A stretch of DNA of 7,913 nucleotides from an uncultured Actinoplanes sp. (GCA_934667465.1 CAKUMG010000232.1:1-7913), one strand, 5' to 3'. Shown: positions 1 through 5,220, counted from the stretch's first letter. A program made the numbers and translations. The notes: generated by a model from the letters alone, not told the origin.

Positions 1-69
1 GCGGTGGCCGGCCTCGTGGGGCGCGTGCGGGCACCGGCCGCGGACGGGCAGCCGTACGTGAAGGGCTGA
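1..69 (+). CDS. C-terminal end of a probable nucleoside ABC transporter permease (partial)
   Basis: Only the last 22 codons are present. The reading frame is open from the first base and ends in TGA at 67-69, giving a C-terminus ending in ADGQPYVKG. That fragment is too short for a domain call. Actinomycete sugar/nucleoside ABC permeases that sit directly upstream of cytidine deaminase often end in a similar short basic tail followed by Pro-Tyr-Val-Lys. This recollection and the following cdd-deoA genes are why I call it a permease of the BmpA/nucleoside type. If right, it is an inner-membrane subunit bringing in the nucleosides that the next genes degrade. The identity is inference from context; the coding frame and stop are seen directly. 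Confidence 0.5.
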   Translation, partial: AVAGLVGRVRAPAADGQPYVKG

Positions 70-84
70 ACGAACCAGAACCGG

Positions 85-122
85 CAGATGCCCGCGACGC
101 GAGAGCGTGTCGCGGGCATCTG
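85..122 (+). terminator. 17-bp hairpin between the permease and cdd, probable terminator or processing element
   Basis: Bases 85-101 pair with 106-122 without a mismatch (one G-U at 99/108), leaving the four-base loop AGAG at 102-105. The core arms are AGATGCCCGCGAC and GTCGCGGGCATCT. It starts 15 bases after the permease stop. No run of T follows, which is common for terminators in high-GC actinomycetes but also fits an mRNA-stabilising 3' end. It would separate transporter transcription from cdd-deoA. Confidence 0.7.
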
Positions 123-136
123 TCCGTTCAGGGGAG

Positions 137-156
137 GTGGTCCGGTCCACTCCGGT
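137..156 (+). promoter_or_regulatory. Operator-like repeats upstream of cdd
   Basis: Two copies of TCCGGT lie at 141-146 and 151-156, exactly one helical turn apart, and two copies of GGTGGTC lie at 136-142 and 154-160. Bases 137-150 also form a near-palindrome (GTGG, then a CCGG centre, then CCAC). The cluster sits just upstream of the candidate -10 hexamer of cdd, where a repressor or activator would bind. No regulator can be named, and short GC-rich repeats arise by chance in such DNA. Confidence 0.25.
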
Positions 157-163
157 GGTCAGG

Positions 164-169
164 CACAAT
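164..169 (+). promoter_or_regulatory. Candidate -10 element of cdd (leaderless arrangement)
   Basis: CACAAT matches TATAAT at four of six positions and lies exactly six bases before the ATG at 176. That would place the transcription start on or next to the start codon. No ribosome binding site stands at the usual distance; the purine-rich GGGGAGG at 131-137 is too far away. No convincing -35 is seen. The same spacing recurs in front of add. Confidence 0.35.
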
Positions 170-175
170 CGGCGC

Positions 176-892
176 ATGGAGATCGACTGGGGATCGTTGC
201 GGACCGCCGCCATCGAGGCGATGCGGCATGCGTACGCGCCCTATTCCGACTTTCCCGTCGGAGTGGCCGCGTTGGTGGACGACGGGCGGGTGATCGCCGG
301 CTGCAACGTGGAGAACGCGTCCTACGGCGTCGGTCTCTGCGCCGAGTGCGGCCTGGTCAGCTCGCTGCACGCCACGGGCGGTGGCCGGCTGGTCGCCATG
401 TCCTGCGTCGACGCGAACGGCCAGCCGCTGATGCCGTGCGGACGCTGCCGCCAGCTGCTCTTCGAGCACGGCGGCAAGGACATGCTGGTCGAGGCGCTGC
501 CCCGGCCGCTGACGATGGCCGAGCTGCTTCCGCACGCGTTCGGCCCGGACGACCTGGACAAGGTCACCGGCCCGGCCGCGGTGCCGGACGTGCCGCCGCA
601 GCTCGCCAAGTGGCGCGGCCGCGGGACCGTGTTCGTCCACCCGGACCTGTCCGGCGGCGAGCAGGTGTGGACCGGCTACTGGGAGCGGTCCGGCGGCAGC
701 CCCGGCGAGAGCGACGCCGACAAGGGCGTGCTCGAGGAGGGCCCGAACTTCCCGACGGCCGGGGCCGCGGTCACGTGGGGGCGCACCCGCACCTCGCGGA
801 TCGTCGTCGTGGACGCGCAGGGCGGGCTGTCCTGGGCGGGCGAGGGAGAAGCGCCCGAGGGCATCGGCACCACATGGGAAGAAGAGGCATGA
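176..892 (+). CDS. cdd: Cytidine deaminase with a C-terminal extension of unknown function
   Basis: Hydrolytic deamination of cytidine and deoxycytidine to uridine and deoxyuridine, in the cytoplasm, for pyrimidine salvage. The product has 238 residues. The first ~127 are a complete small (tetrameric-type) cytidine deaminase: AYAPYSDFPVG near 19-29, NVENASYG at 44-51, zinc ligand C55 and catalytic E57 in CAE, further zinc ligands C88 and C91 in PCGRC, and the typical ending LLPHAFGPDDL. Enzymes of this class usually stop there, at about 125-140 residues. This one continues without a break for some 110 more, including TVFVHPDL near 151, VWTGYWE near 164 and AVTWGRTRTSRIVVVD near 198, a segment I cannot assign. 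The ATG at 176 is chosen because it gives the normal deaminase N-terminus; an in-frame start at 107 lies inside the upstream hairpin. The stop overlaps the deoA start (ATGA). Confidence 0.95.
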   Translation: MEIDWGSLRTAAIEAMRHAYAPYSDFPVGVAALVDDGRVIAGCNVENASYGVGLCAECGLVSSLHATGGGRLVAMSCVDANGQPLMPCGRCRQLLFEHGGKDMLVEALPRPLTMAELLPHAFGPDDLDKVTGPAAVPDVPPQLAKWRGRGTVFVHPDLSGGEQVWTGYWERSGGSPGESDADKGVLEEGPNFPTAGAAVTWGRTRTSRIVVVDAQGGLSWAGEGEAPEGIGTTWEEEA

Positions 893-2166
893 GCGAGTTC
901 GCAGCGGTCGACGTCATCCGGGCCAAGCGGGACGGCCACGCGCTGTCCGACGCGCAGATCGACTGGGTGCTGGACGCGTACACCCGGGGTGCCGTGGCCG
1001 ACGAGCAGATGTCCGCGCTGGCCATGGCGATCCTGCTGCGCGGCATGACGCCCGGCGAGATCTCCCGGTGGACCGCCGCGATGATCGCGAGCGGGGAGCG
1101 GCTGGACCTGTCGGCCGTGCCGCGCCCGACCGTGGACAAGCACTCCACCGGCGGCGTCGGCGACAAGATCACGCTGCCGCTGACCCCGCTGGTCGCCGCG
1201 TGCGGCGCCGCCGTGCCGCAGCTGTCCGGGCGCGGCCTGGGACACACCGGCGGCACGCTCGACAAGCTCGAGTCGATCCCCGGCTGGCGCGCGAAGCTGA
1301 GCAACGACGAGTTCGTCGGCCAGCTGAGCGACGTGGGCGCGGTCATCTGCGCCGCGGGCGAGGGCCTCGCCCCCGCCGACCGCAAGCTGTACGCGCTGCG
1401 GGACGTCACGGGCACCGTCGAGGCGATCCCGCTGATCGCTAGCTCGATCATGAGCAAGAAGATCGCCGAGGGGACCGGCGCGCTCGTGCTCGACGTCAAG
1501 GTCGGCACCGGCGCGTTCATGAAGGACGAGGGCGACGCCCGCGAGCTCGCCCGCACCATGGTCGAGCTGGGCAGGGCGCACGGCGTCCGGACCGTCGCGC
1601 TGCTGACCGACATGAGCACCCCGCTCGGCCTGACCATCGGCAACGCCGTCGAGGTGCAGGAGTCGCTCGAGGTGCTCGCCGGCGGCGGCCCGGCCGACGT
1701 GGTCGAGCTGACGCTGGCGTTGGCCCGGGAGATGCTCGACGCGGCCGGCATCGACGCCGACCCCGAGCGCATGCTCGCCTCCGGTGCCGCGATGGACACC
1801 TGGCGCGCCATGATCCGGGCACAGGGTGGCGACCCGGAGGCGGCACTGCCCACCGCGCGCGAGACCGAAGTGCTGCGTGCCGAGGCGGACGGCGTGGTGG
1901 CCGGGCTGGACGCCATGGGCCTCGGGCTGGCCGCGTGGCGGCTGGGCGCGGGCCGGGCCCGCAAGGAGGACCCGGTGAGCTTCGGCGCGGGGGTGGTGCT
2001 CAAGGTGCGCCCCGGCGACGCGGTCAAGGCCGGGGACGTGCTGCTCGAACTGCGTACGGACGAGGCGGAGCGCATCCCCGCGGCCCGCGCCGACGCCGCA
2101 CGCGCCGTGACCGTCGCGCAGGACGCGCCCACCCCGGCGCGGCTGATCGTCGACCGCATAGCCTGA
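889..2166 (+). CDS. deoA: Thymidine phosphorylase (or pyrimidine-nucleoside phosphorylase)
   Basis: Reversible phosphorolysis of thymidine/deoxyuridine (perhaps also uridine) to the free base and (deoxy)ribose-1-phosphate, acting on the product of the preceding deaminase. The 425 residues match the family's usual length and three-part build: helical N-domain (about 1-70), glycosyltransferase-family-3 phosphate-binding domain (about 75-330) and C-terminal PYNP domain (about 345-420). KHSTGGVGDK at 84-93 is the phosphate loop, SGRGLGHTGGTLDKLE at 113-128 the family signature. K84, H85, S86, T123, R171, S186 and K190 fall at the same numbers as the phosphate and pyrimidine ligands described for the E. 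coli enzyme. Position 111, where E. coli thymidine phosphorylase has Met and Bacillus-type PyNP has Lys, is Gln, so sugar preference is open. The ATG overlaps the cdd stop and is preceded by the purine-rich GAAGAGG, so translation is coupled. Confidence 0.95.
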   Translation: MSEFAAVDVIRAKRDGHALSDAQIDWVLDAYTRGAVADEQMSALAMAILLRGMTPGEISRWTAAMIASGERLDLSAVPRPTVDKHSTGGVGDKITLPLTPLVAACGAAVPQLSGRGLGHTGGTLDKLESIPGWRAKLSNDEFVGQLSDVGAVICAAGEGLAPADRKLYALRDVTGTVEAIPLIASSIMSKKIAEGTGALVLDVKVGTGAFMKDEGDARELARTMVELGRAHGVRTVALLTDMSTPLGLTIGNAVEVQESLEVLAGGGPADVVELTLALAREMLDAAGIDADPERMLASGAAMDTWRAMIRAQGGDPEAALPTARETEVLRAEADGVVAGLDAMGLGLAAWRLGAGRARKEDPVSFGAGVVLKVRPGDAVKAGDVLLELRTDEAERIPAARADAARAVTVAQDAPTPARLIVDRIA

Positions 2167-2172
2167 CCGGTC

Positions 2173-2847
2173 ATGAAGGCCGCCCCCGATCCCCGCGCGG
2201 TCCGTGACGCCAGCCTCGACGAGCTGCGCCGCCTCGGTCTGCCGCTGCCGCCGCCGAGCTTCCCCCTGGTGTGGGAGCCCGGCGACGGCGTCGAGCTGCG
2301 TCCGACCGCCGAGATCGAGGCGCGGGCCGCGGTGCTGCACGTGGTGGTCGCCAGCTGCTTCGGGCTGTCCACCGAGGCGGCGATGGGCTGGCTGCTCAAG
2401 TCCCAGCTCGTGGATTTCGTGACGCCGCCCGAGTGGCAGTTCGTCGCGGTCGACCGGGGGGACCACCGGTCGTTCGTGATGCACCACGACGCGGTGTTCG
2501 CCCTGGCCTGGCTGCTCGGCCTCTGCGACCACCTGGACCCGACGGCGCCGCCCGAGGGGCTGATGACCCGGATGCCGGACCTGCCCGGCGGCGAGCTGTT
2601 CAACGAGTGGCGGTCCCGGTCGCTGGCGGCGCCGCGGCAGGCAGGCGACGCGGCCGTGCTGCTCGACCTCTACTACTGCCTCGACTGGGCGTTCCAGGAG
2701 GCGGAACGGACCGGGGCGAGGCTGCCCGGCGAGGTGGACAGCAACGCCGTCGGACAGCGGCGCTGGGCCCTCGAATGGGCGGTGACCTTCACCGGGCCGT
2801 ACCACGACGACCCCCCGGAGTGGGAAGAAGTCGACCTTTCCGTCTGA
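2173..2847 (+). CDS. DUF4272-family protein, function unknown
   Basis: A soluble 224-residue protein with no signal peptide or membrane segment. The pattern fits my memory of DUF4272: a short N-terminus with RLGLPLPP at 20-27, a segment ELRPTAEIEARA near 41-52, a Trp/Leu-rich middle (HHDAVFALAWLLGLCDHL near 104-121), LDLYYCLDWAFQEA near 163-176, and the ending with QRRWALEWA followed by EWEEVDLSV. No catalytic motif is evident and the family has no established role, so no function is offered. It starts six bases after the deoA stop and so is probably in the same transcript, although no clear ribosome binding site precedes the ATG; translation may depend on coupling. The next gene is convergent, with 27 bp between the stops and no convincing terminator hairpin (only GACCC/GGGTC at 2854-2876). 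Confidence 0.85.
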   Translation: MKAAPDPRAVRDASLDELRRLGLPLPPPSFPLVWEPGDGVELRPTAEIEARAAVLHVVVASCFGLSTEAAMGWLLKSQLVDFVTPPEWQFVAVDRGDHRSFVMHHDAVFALAWLLGLCDHLDPTAPPEGLMTRMPDLPGGELFNEWRSRSLAAPRQAGDAAVLLDLYYCLDWAFQEAERTGARLPGEVDSNAVGQRRWALEWAVTFTGPYHDDPPEWEEVDLSV

Positions 2848-2874
2848 GAGATCGACCCTTTTGCCGTACGCGGG

Positions 2875-3678
2875 TCAGACCGGCCGGTACAGCGCGACGT
2901 CCACGGCGGCGGTGACCTTGCGGGCCGCGATCCCGTCCAGCGGCACGTGCCGGGCGCTCGGGGTCATCCCGACGAGCGTGCGGGCCTCCGCGGCCGTCAG
3001 GTCCAGGGTCCGCCGGTGGGTCGCCGTGCTCTCCAGGGTGAAATCGGTGCCCAGCGCGCCCGCGACCCGTTCCGCCTTGCCCGGGTCCACCGTGATCAGG
3101 TCGTGCGCCGCGATCAGCTCGGCGAGGTGGTCGGGGGCGGGGGTGACGACCGCGAGGACGCCGTCCGGGCGCAGCACGCGGCGGAACTCCGGGCCATTGC
3201 GGGGCGCGAACACGTCCAGCAGCAGGGACACCGACGCGTCGGCCACGGGCAGCGGCTGCCACAGGTCGGCCAGGGCGGCACCGGCGCGCGGGTGGGCGCG
3301 GGCGGCTCGGCGCAGGGCGGGCTTGGACACGTCGAGGCCGAGGCCGACCGCGCCGGGGCACGCGTCGAGCAGGCGCGCGAGGTAGTGGCCGGTGCCCGTG
3401 CCGGCGTCGAGGACGAGGCCGGCCGGGAGGCGTACGGCTGGGGTCAATGCCTCGACGACGAAGTCGTAGTGACCCGCGGCCAGGAAGTCCGCCCGGTCCG
3501 CGACCATCTCGGCGGTGTCGCCGGCGTGCGGCGTCCGGCCCGCGGTGAGGGTGGCGTAGCCCTGCCGCGCGAGGTCGAAGGAGTGCCGGCGCGGGCAGCG
3601 CAGGGTCCGGTCGTCCGGCCGGGCGAGTGTGTCGCCGCACACCGGGCACCGCAGGTACGGCAATGCTCCGTCGATCAT
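2875..3678 (-). CDS. rlmA: RlmA-type 23S rRNA (guanine-N1)-methyltransferase
   Basis: Probable S-adenosylmethionine-dependent N1 methylation of a guanine in hairpin 35 of 23S rRNA (G745 in E. coli RlmA; G748 in Gram-positive RlmA-II/TlrB). The 267 residues begin with a zinc site C11-x2-C14-x13-C28-x3-H32 followed by FDLARQGYATL, the classic RlmA N-terminus. The Rossmann domain has LVLDAGTGTGHYL at 88-100 (SAM motif I), GLDVSK with acidic D116, and FAPRNGPEFRRVLRPDG at 157-172. MTPSARH at 238-244 matches the conserved MTP segment near the C-terminus. On the minus strand the ATG is preceded by AGAGGGAAG at 3685-3693, a fair ribosome binding site. It is divergent from add (23 bp) and convergent with the DUF4272 gene. 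TlrB-type relatives contribute to tylosin/mycinamicin resistance; nothing here indicates a macrolide cluster, so a housekeeping role is more likely. Which guanine is methylated cannot be read from the sequence. Confidence 0.88.
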   Translation of the reverse strand: MIDGALPYLRCPVCGDTLARPDDRTLRCPRRHSFDLARQGYATLTAGRTPHAGDTAEMVADRADFLAAGHYDFVVEALTPAVRLPAGLVLDAGTGTGHYLARLLDACPGAVGLGLDVSKPALRRAARAHPRAGAALADLWQPLPVADASVSLLLDVFAPRNGPEFRRVLRPDGVLAVVTPAPDHLAELIAAHDLITVDPGKAERVAGALGTDFTLESTATHRRTLDLTAAEARTLVGMTPSARHVPLDGIAARKVTAAVDVALYRPV

Positions 3679-3698
3679 TAGCAGCTTCCCTCTAGCAT
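3671..3698 (+). promoter_or_regulatory. Candidate leaderless promoter of add
   Basis: TAGCAT at 3693-3698 fits the actinobacterial -10 pattern TANNNT and lies six bases before the second of two tandem ATG codons (3705). A weak -35-like TCGATC stands at 3671-3676, 16 bases upstream. No ribosome binding site precedes add, which supports a leaderless transcript. The element overlaps the start and ribosome binding site of the divergent methyltransferase, so the two genes share this 23-bp gap. Confidence 0.4.
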
Positions 3699-3701
3699 CT
3701 G

Positions 3702-4772
3702 ATGATGGTCGCCATTTCCCACTCGGACATCCTGAAGGCCCCGAAGGCTCTGCTGCACGACCACCTGGACGGTGGACTGCGGCCCGCGACGATCGTGGAG
3801 CTCGCCGCGGCGATCGGGCACGAGCTGCCCGAGACCGATCCGGAGCGGCTGGGGGAGTGGTTCGTGGCCGCGGCCGACTCCGGGTCGCTGGAACGCTACC
3901 TGGAGACGTTCGCGCACACGGTCGCCGTCATGCAGACCGAGGAGGGCCTGCACCGCGTCGCCAAGGAGTGCGCGCTCGACCTGGCCGCCGACGGCGTCGT
4001 CTACGCGGAGGTGCGCTATGCCCCCGAGCAGCACCTCGAGGGTGGCCTGAGCCTCGACGCGGTGGTCGACGCGGTGCACGCCGGGTTCCGCGACGGGTGT
4101 GCCGAGGCTGCGGCGCAGGGCAACCGGATCCGGGTCGGCACGCTGCTGACGGCCATGCGGCACGCCGCGCGCTCGCAGGAGATCGCCGAGCTCGCGGTCC
4201 GCTACCGGGACAGCGGCGTGGTGGGCTTCGACATCGCGGGCGCCGAGGCGGGCTTCCCGCCCACCCGGCACCTGGACGCGTTCGAGTACCTCCAGCGGGA
4301 GAACTTCCACTTCACCATCCACGCGGGCGAGGCGTTCGGCCTGCCGTCGATCTGGCAGGCGATCCAGTGGTGCGGCGCGGACCGGCTGGGCCACGGCGTG
4401 CGGATCGTCGACGACATCACCGGCGACTCGCTCGGCCGGCTCGCCTCCTACGTGAGGGACAAGCGCATCCCGCTCGAGCTGTGCCCCTCCTCCAACGTGC
4501 AGACGGGCGCGGCCGAGTCCATCGCCACGCACCCCATCGGACTGCTGCGGGACCTGCGGTTCCGGGTGACCGTCAACACGGACAACCGGCTCATGAGCGG
4601 CACTTCCATGTCCCGGGAGATGGCGCTGCTGTCCGAGGCGTTCGGGTGGGGCTGGAGTGAGCTGCAGTGGCTCACGATCAACGCGATGAAGTCGGCCTTC
4701 ATCCCGTACGACGAGCGGCTCGCGCTCATCAACGACGTGATCAAGCCGGCATACGCGAAGTTGATCCAGTGA
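3702..4772 (+). CDS. add: Adenosine deaminase
   Basis: Zinc-dependent hydrolytic deamination of adenosine/deoxyadenosine to inosine/deoxyinosine in the cytoplasm, for purine salvage. The product has 356 residues, a normal length for bacterial adenosine deaminase. Numbered from 3702, it shows metal ligands H19 and H21 in [22 protein letters not shown] near 176-187, the third zinc histidine H207 and catalytic E210 in IHAGE, H231 in LGHGVRI, the family segment [13 protein letters not shown] near 257-269, and metal ligand D294 in [15 protein letters not shown]. Classical enzymes have a second Asp after D294; here it is N295, which as I recall is usual in actinobacterial members. Tandem ATGs at 3702 and 3705 leave the exact start open; the second fits the upstream -10 better. 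It belongs functionally with cdd-deoA upstream but has its own promoter region because the methyltransferase intervenes. Confidence 0.95.
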   Translation: MMVAISHSDILKAPKALLHDHLDGGLRPATIVELAAAIGHELPETDPERLGEWFVAAADSGSLERYLETFAHTVAVMQTEEGLHRVAKECALDLAADGVVYAEVRYAPEQHLEGGLSLDAVVDAVHAGFRDGCAEAAAQGNRIRVGTLLTAMRHAARSQEIAELAVRYRDSGVVGFDIAGAEAGFPPTRHLDAFEYLQRENFHFTIHAGEAFGLPSIWQAIQWCGADRLGHGVRIVDDITGDSLGRLASYVRDKRIPLELCPSSNVQTGAAESIATHPIGLLRDLRFRVTVNTDNRLMSGTSMSREMALLSEAFGWGWSELQWLTINAMKSAFIPYDERLALINDVIKPAYAKLIQ

Positions 4773-4809
4773 TGTCCCTTATTCGCGGGCATTAACGACA
4801 CGGGCGTAC

Positions 4810-4840
4810 TTTCGGCCGACGAAACTGGCGATTCGGCCAG
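4810..4840 (+). terminator. Two adjacent small hairpins downstream of add, possible weak terminator
   Basis: TTTCG at 4810-4814 pairs with CGAAA at 4820-4824 (loop GCCGA). Directly next to it, CTGGC at 4825-4829 pairs with GCCAG at 4836-4840 (loop of six). They begin 37 bases after the add stop. Each stem is only five pairs and no U tract follows, so the call is tentative. Confidence 0.3.
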
Positions 4841-4904
4841 CGGCATCCACCGTTCGGTCCGTTTCCCCTCTACAAACACTGCACAATCCGGCATCTTGCC
4901 TTGC

Positions 4905-4994
4905 CGTCGGCCCTCCGGCGAGCAATCGTCTGTGCTGCCGCGATCGCTGGTCGATCGCGTCGGAGGAGCCGGAGCGGAGACCCCGCCGCGCTCC
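4905..4994 (+). other. Series of GC-rich hairpins between add and the CvnA-type gene
   Basis: Three stems follow one another: CGTCGG 4905-4910 with CCGGCG 4915-4920 (one G-U), CGCGATCG 4939-4946 with CGATCGCG 4952-4959 (perfect, five-base loop), and GGAGCG 4971-4976 with CGCTCC 4989-4994. They lie upstream of the candidate promoter at 5004-5031. They could be the end of the add transcript, a small RNA or protein-binding DNA. High GC makes chance stems common; the 8-bp one is the most notable. Confidence 0.35.
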
Positions 4995-5003
4995 CCCGGA
5001 GGA

Positions 5004-5031
5004 GTGACAGTTAGAGAAGCACCCATATACG
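5004..5031 (+). promoter_or_regulatory. Candidate promoter of the CvnA-type gene
   Basis: GTGACA at 5004-5009 matches the -35 consensus TTGACA at five of six positions. TATACG at 5026-5031 matches TATAAT at its first four, and the spacing is 16 bases. Transcription would start near 5038, leaving a leader of about 180 bases before the GTG at 5221. A perfect TTGACA at 5118-5123 has no matching -10 at normal spacing and is not preferred. Confidence 0.35.
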
Positions 5032-5119
5032 AGCAGTGATGCCTGACCGGCGAGGTCCGTAACTTAGGACGCGACTTCGCATCACACAAACGGTCCGGGT
5101 CAGGCTGCTCTTTCTCTTT
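5031..5119 (+). promoter_or_regulatory. Long inverted repeat with U-rich tail in the leader, attenuator-like
   Basis: GAGCAG 5031-5036 can pair with CTGCTC 5105-5110, and CCTGACCGG 5042-5050 with CCGGGTCAGG 5095-5104 (one bulged G). The right arm is followed directly by TTTCTCTTT at 5111-5119, as in an intrinsic terminator. A competing pairing exists: GTGATGC 5036-5042 with GCATCAC 5079-5085, which crosses the first stem. The loop is large (about 44 bases). If transcription starts near 5038, the outermost arm and part of the competing arm would not be in the RNA, so a DNA operator is an alternative. Confidence 0.4.
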
Positions 5120-5176
5120 GACACTCGTCGTGATGGAATCTCGGGGGCCCGACCGGGTGTGTCGGCCGTGTGCGGT

Positions 5177-5199
5177 GCCCGGCGAACCGAACGCCGGGC
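5177..5199 (+). promoter_or_regulatory. Perfect 8-bp hairpin just upstream of the CvnA-gene ribosome binding site
   Basis: GCCCGGCG 5177-5184 pairs with CGCCGGGC 5192-5199 around the loop AACCGAA. It ends seven bases before AGGAGG. It leaves the ribosome binding site free, so it could stabilise the 5' end or influence translation start through an alternative fold. Confidence 0.45.
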
Positions 5200-5206
5200 C
5201 CGAATC

Positions 5207-5212
5207 AGGAGG
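5207..5212 (+). promoter_or_regulatory. Ribosome binding site AGGAGG that fixes the GTG start at 5221
   Basis: A full AGGAGG stands eight bases before the GTG at 5221. The other nearby GTG (5216) is too close and in another frame, and the first in-frame ATG (codon 12) has no such site. Confidence 0.85.
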
Positions 5213-5220
5213 ACGGTGAC

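Larger units (their letters stand above)
4773..5220. other. 448-bp gene-free region with many inverted repeats
   Basis: No reading frame here has a recognisable product or a good ribosome binding site. The 3' part (from about 5004) should hold the promoter and leader of the CvnA-type gene. The 5' part holds small hairpins after add and a run of GC-rich ones at 4905-4994. I saw no tRNA, no CRISPR repeat and no riboswitch class I could name. Individual elements are listed separately. Confidence 0.8.

Noticed and set aside
107..175. Longer start for cytidine deaminase at 107
   Set aside because: The codon lies in the hairpin, the added residues are not part of the family, and 176 gives the usual N-terminus.
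88..888. Upstream in-frame extension of deoA starting inside the hairpin at 88
   Set aside because: It reads through the cdd gene in another frame, is Arg/Gly-rich and like no known protein. The phosphorylase starts normally at 889.
620..889. Resemblance of the deaminase extension to HicB-like antitoxins
   Set aside because: Only a loose strand-plus-helix impression (VWTGYWE followed by AVTWGRTRT); no toxin gene nearby and no convincing conserved pattern.
676..2805. Long minus-strand open frames opposite cdd, deoA and the DUF4272 gene
   Set aside because: They are low-complexity Arg/Gly/Ser/Ala-rich mirror frames, typical of GC-rich DNA, and the plus strand holds clear enzyme genes.
2854..2876. 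Bidirectional terminator between the convergent genes
   Set aside because: The only stem is five pairs with a 13-base loop and overlaps the methyltransferase stop codon.
2789..3681. Open frames in both directions overlapping the methyltransferase
   Set aside because: Only the minus frame 2875-3678 carries zinc-site and SAM motifs; the rest are Arg/Pro-rich shadows.
4448..5089. Minus-strand 213-residue frame covering the gap after add
   Set aside because: Half of it is antisense to add, there is no family resemblance and no good ribosome binding site.
4860..5110. Known riboswitch (c-di-AMP, cobalamin or SAM type)
   Set aside because: The stems present lack the conserved core sequences I know for these classes.
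5118..5123. Perfect TTGACA as the -35 of the CvnA-gene promoter
   Set aside because: No -10-like hexamer at 15-19 bases downstream; the region there is G/C only. It is better seen as the end of the U-rich stretch.
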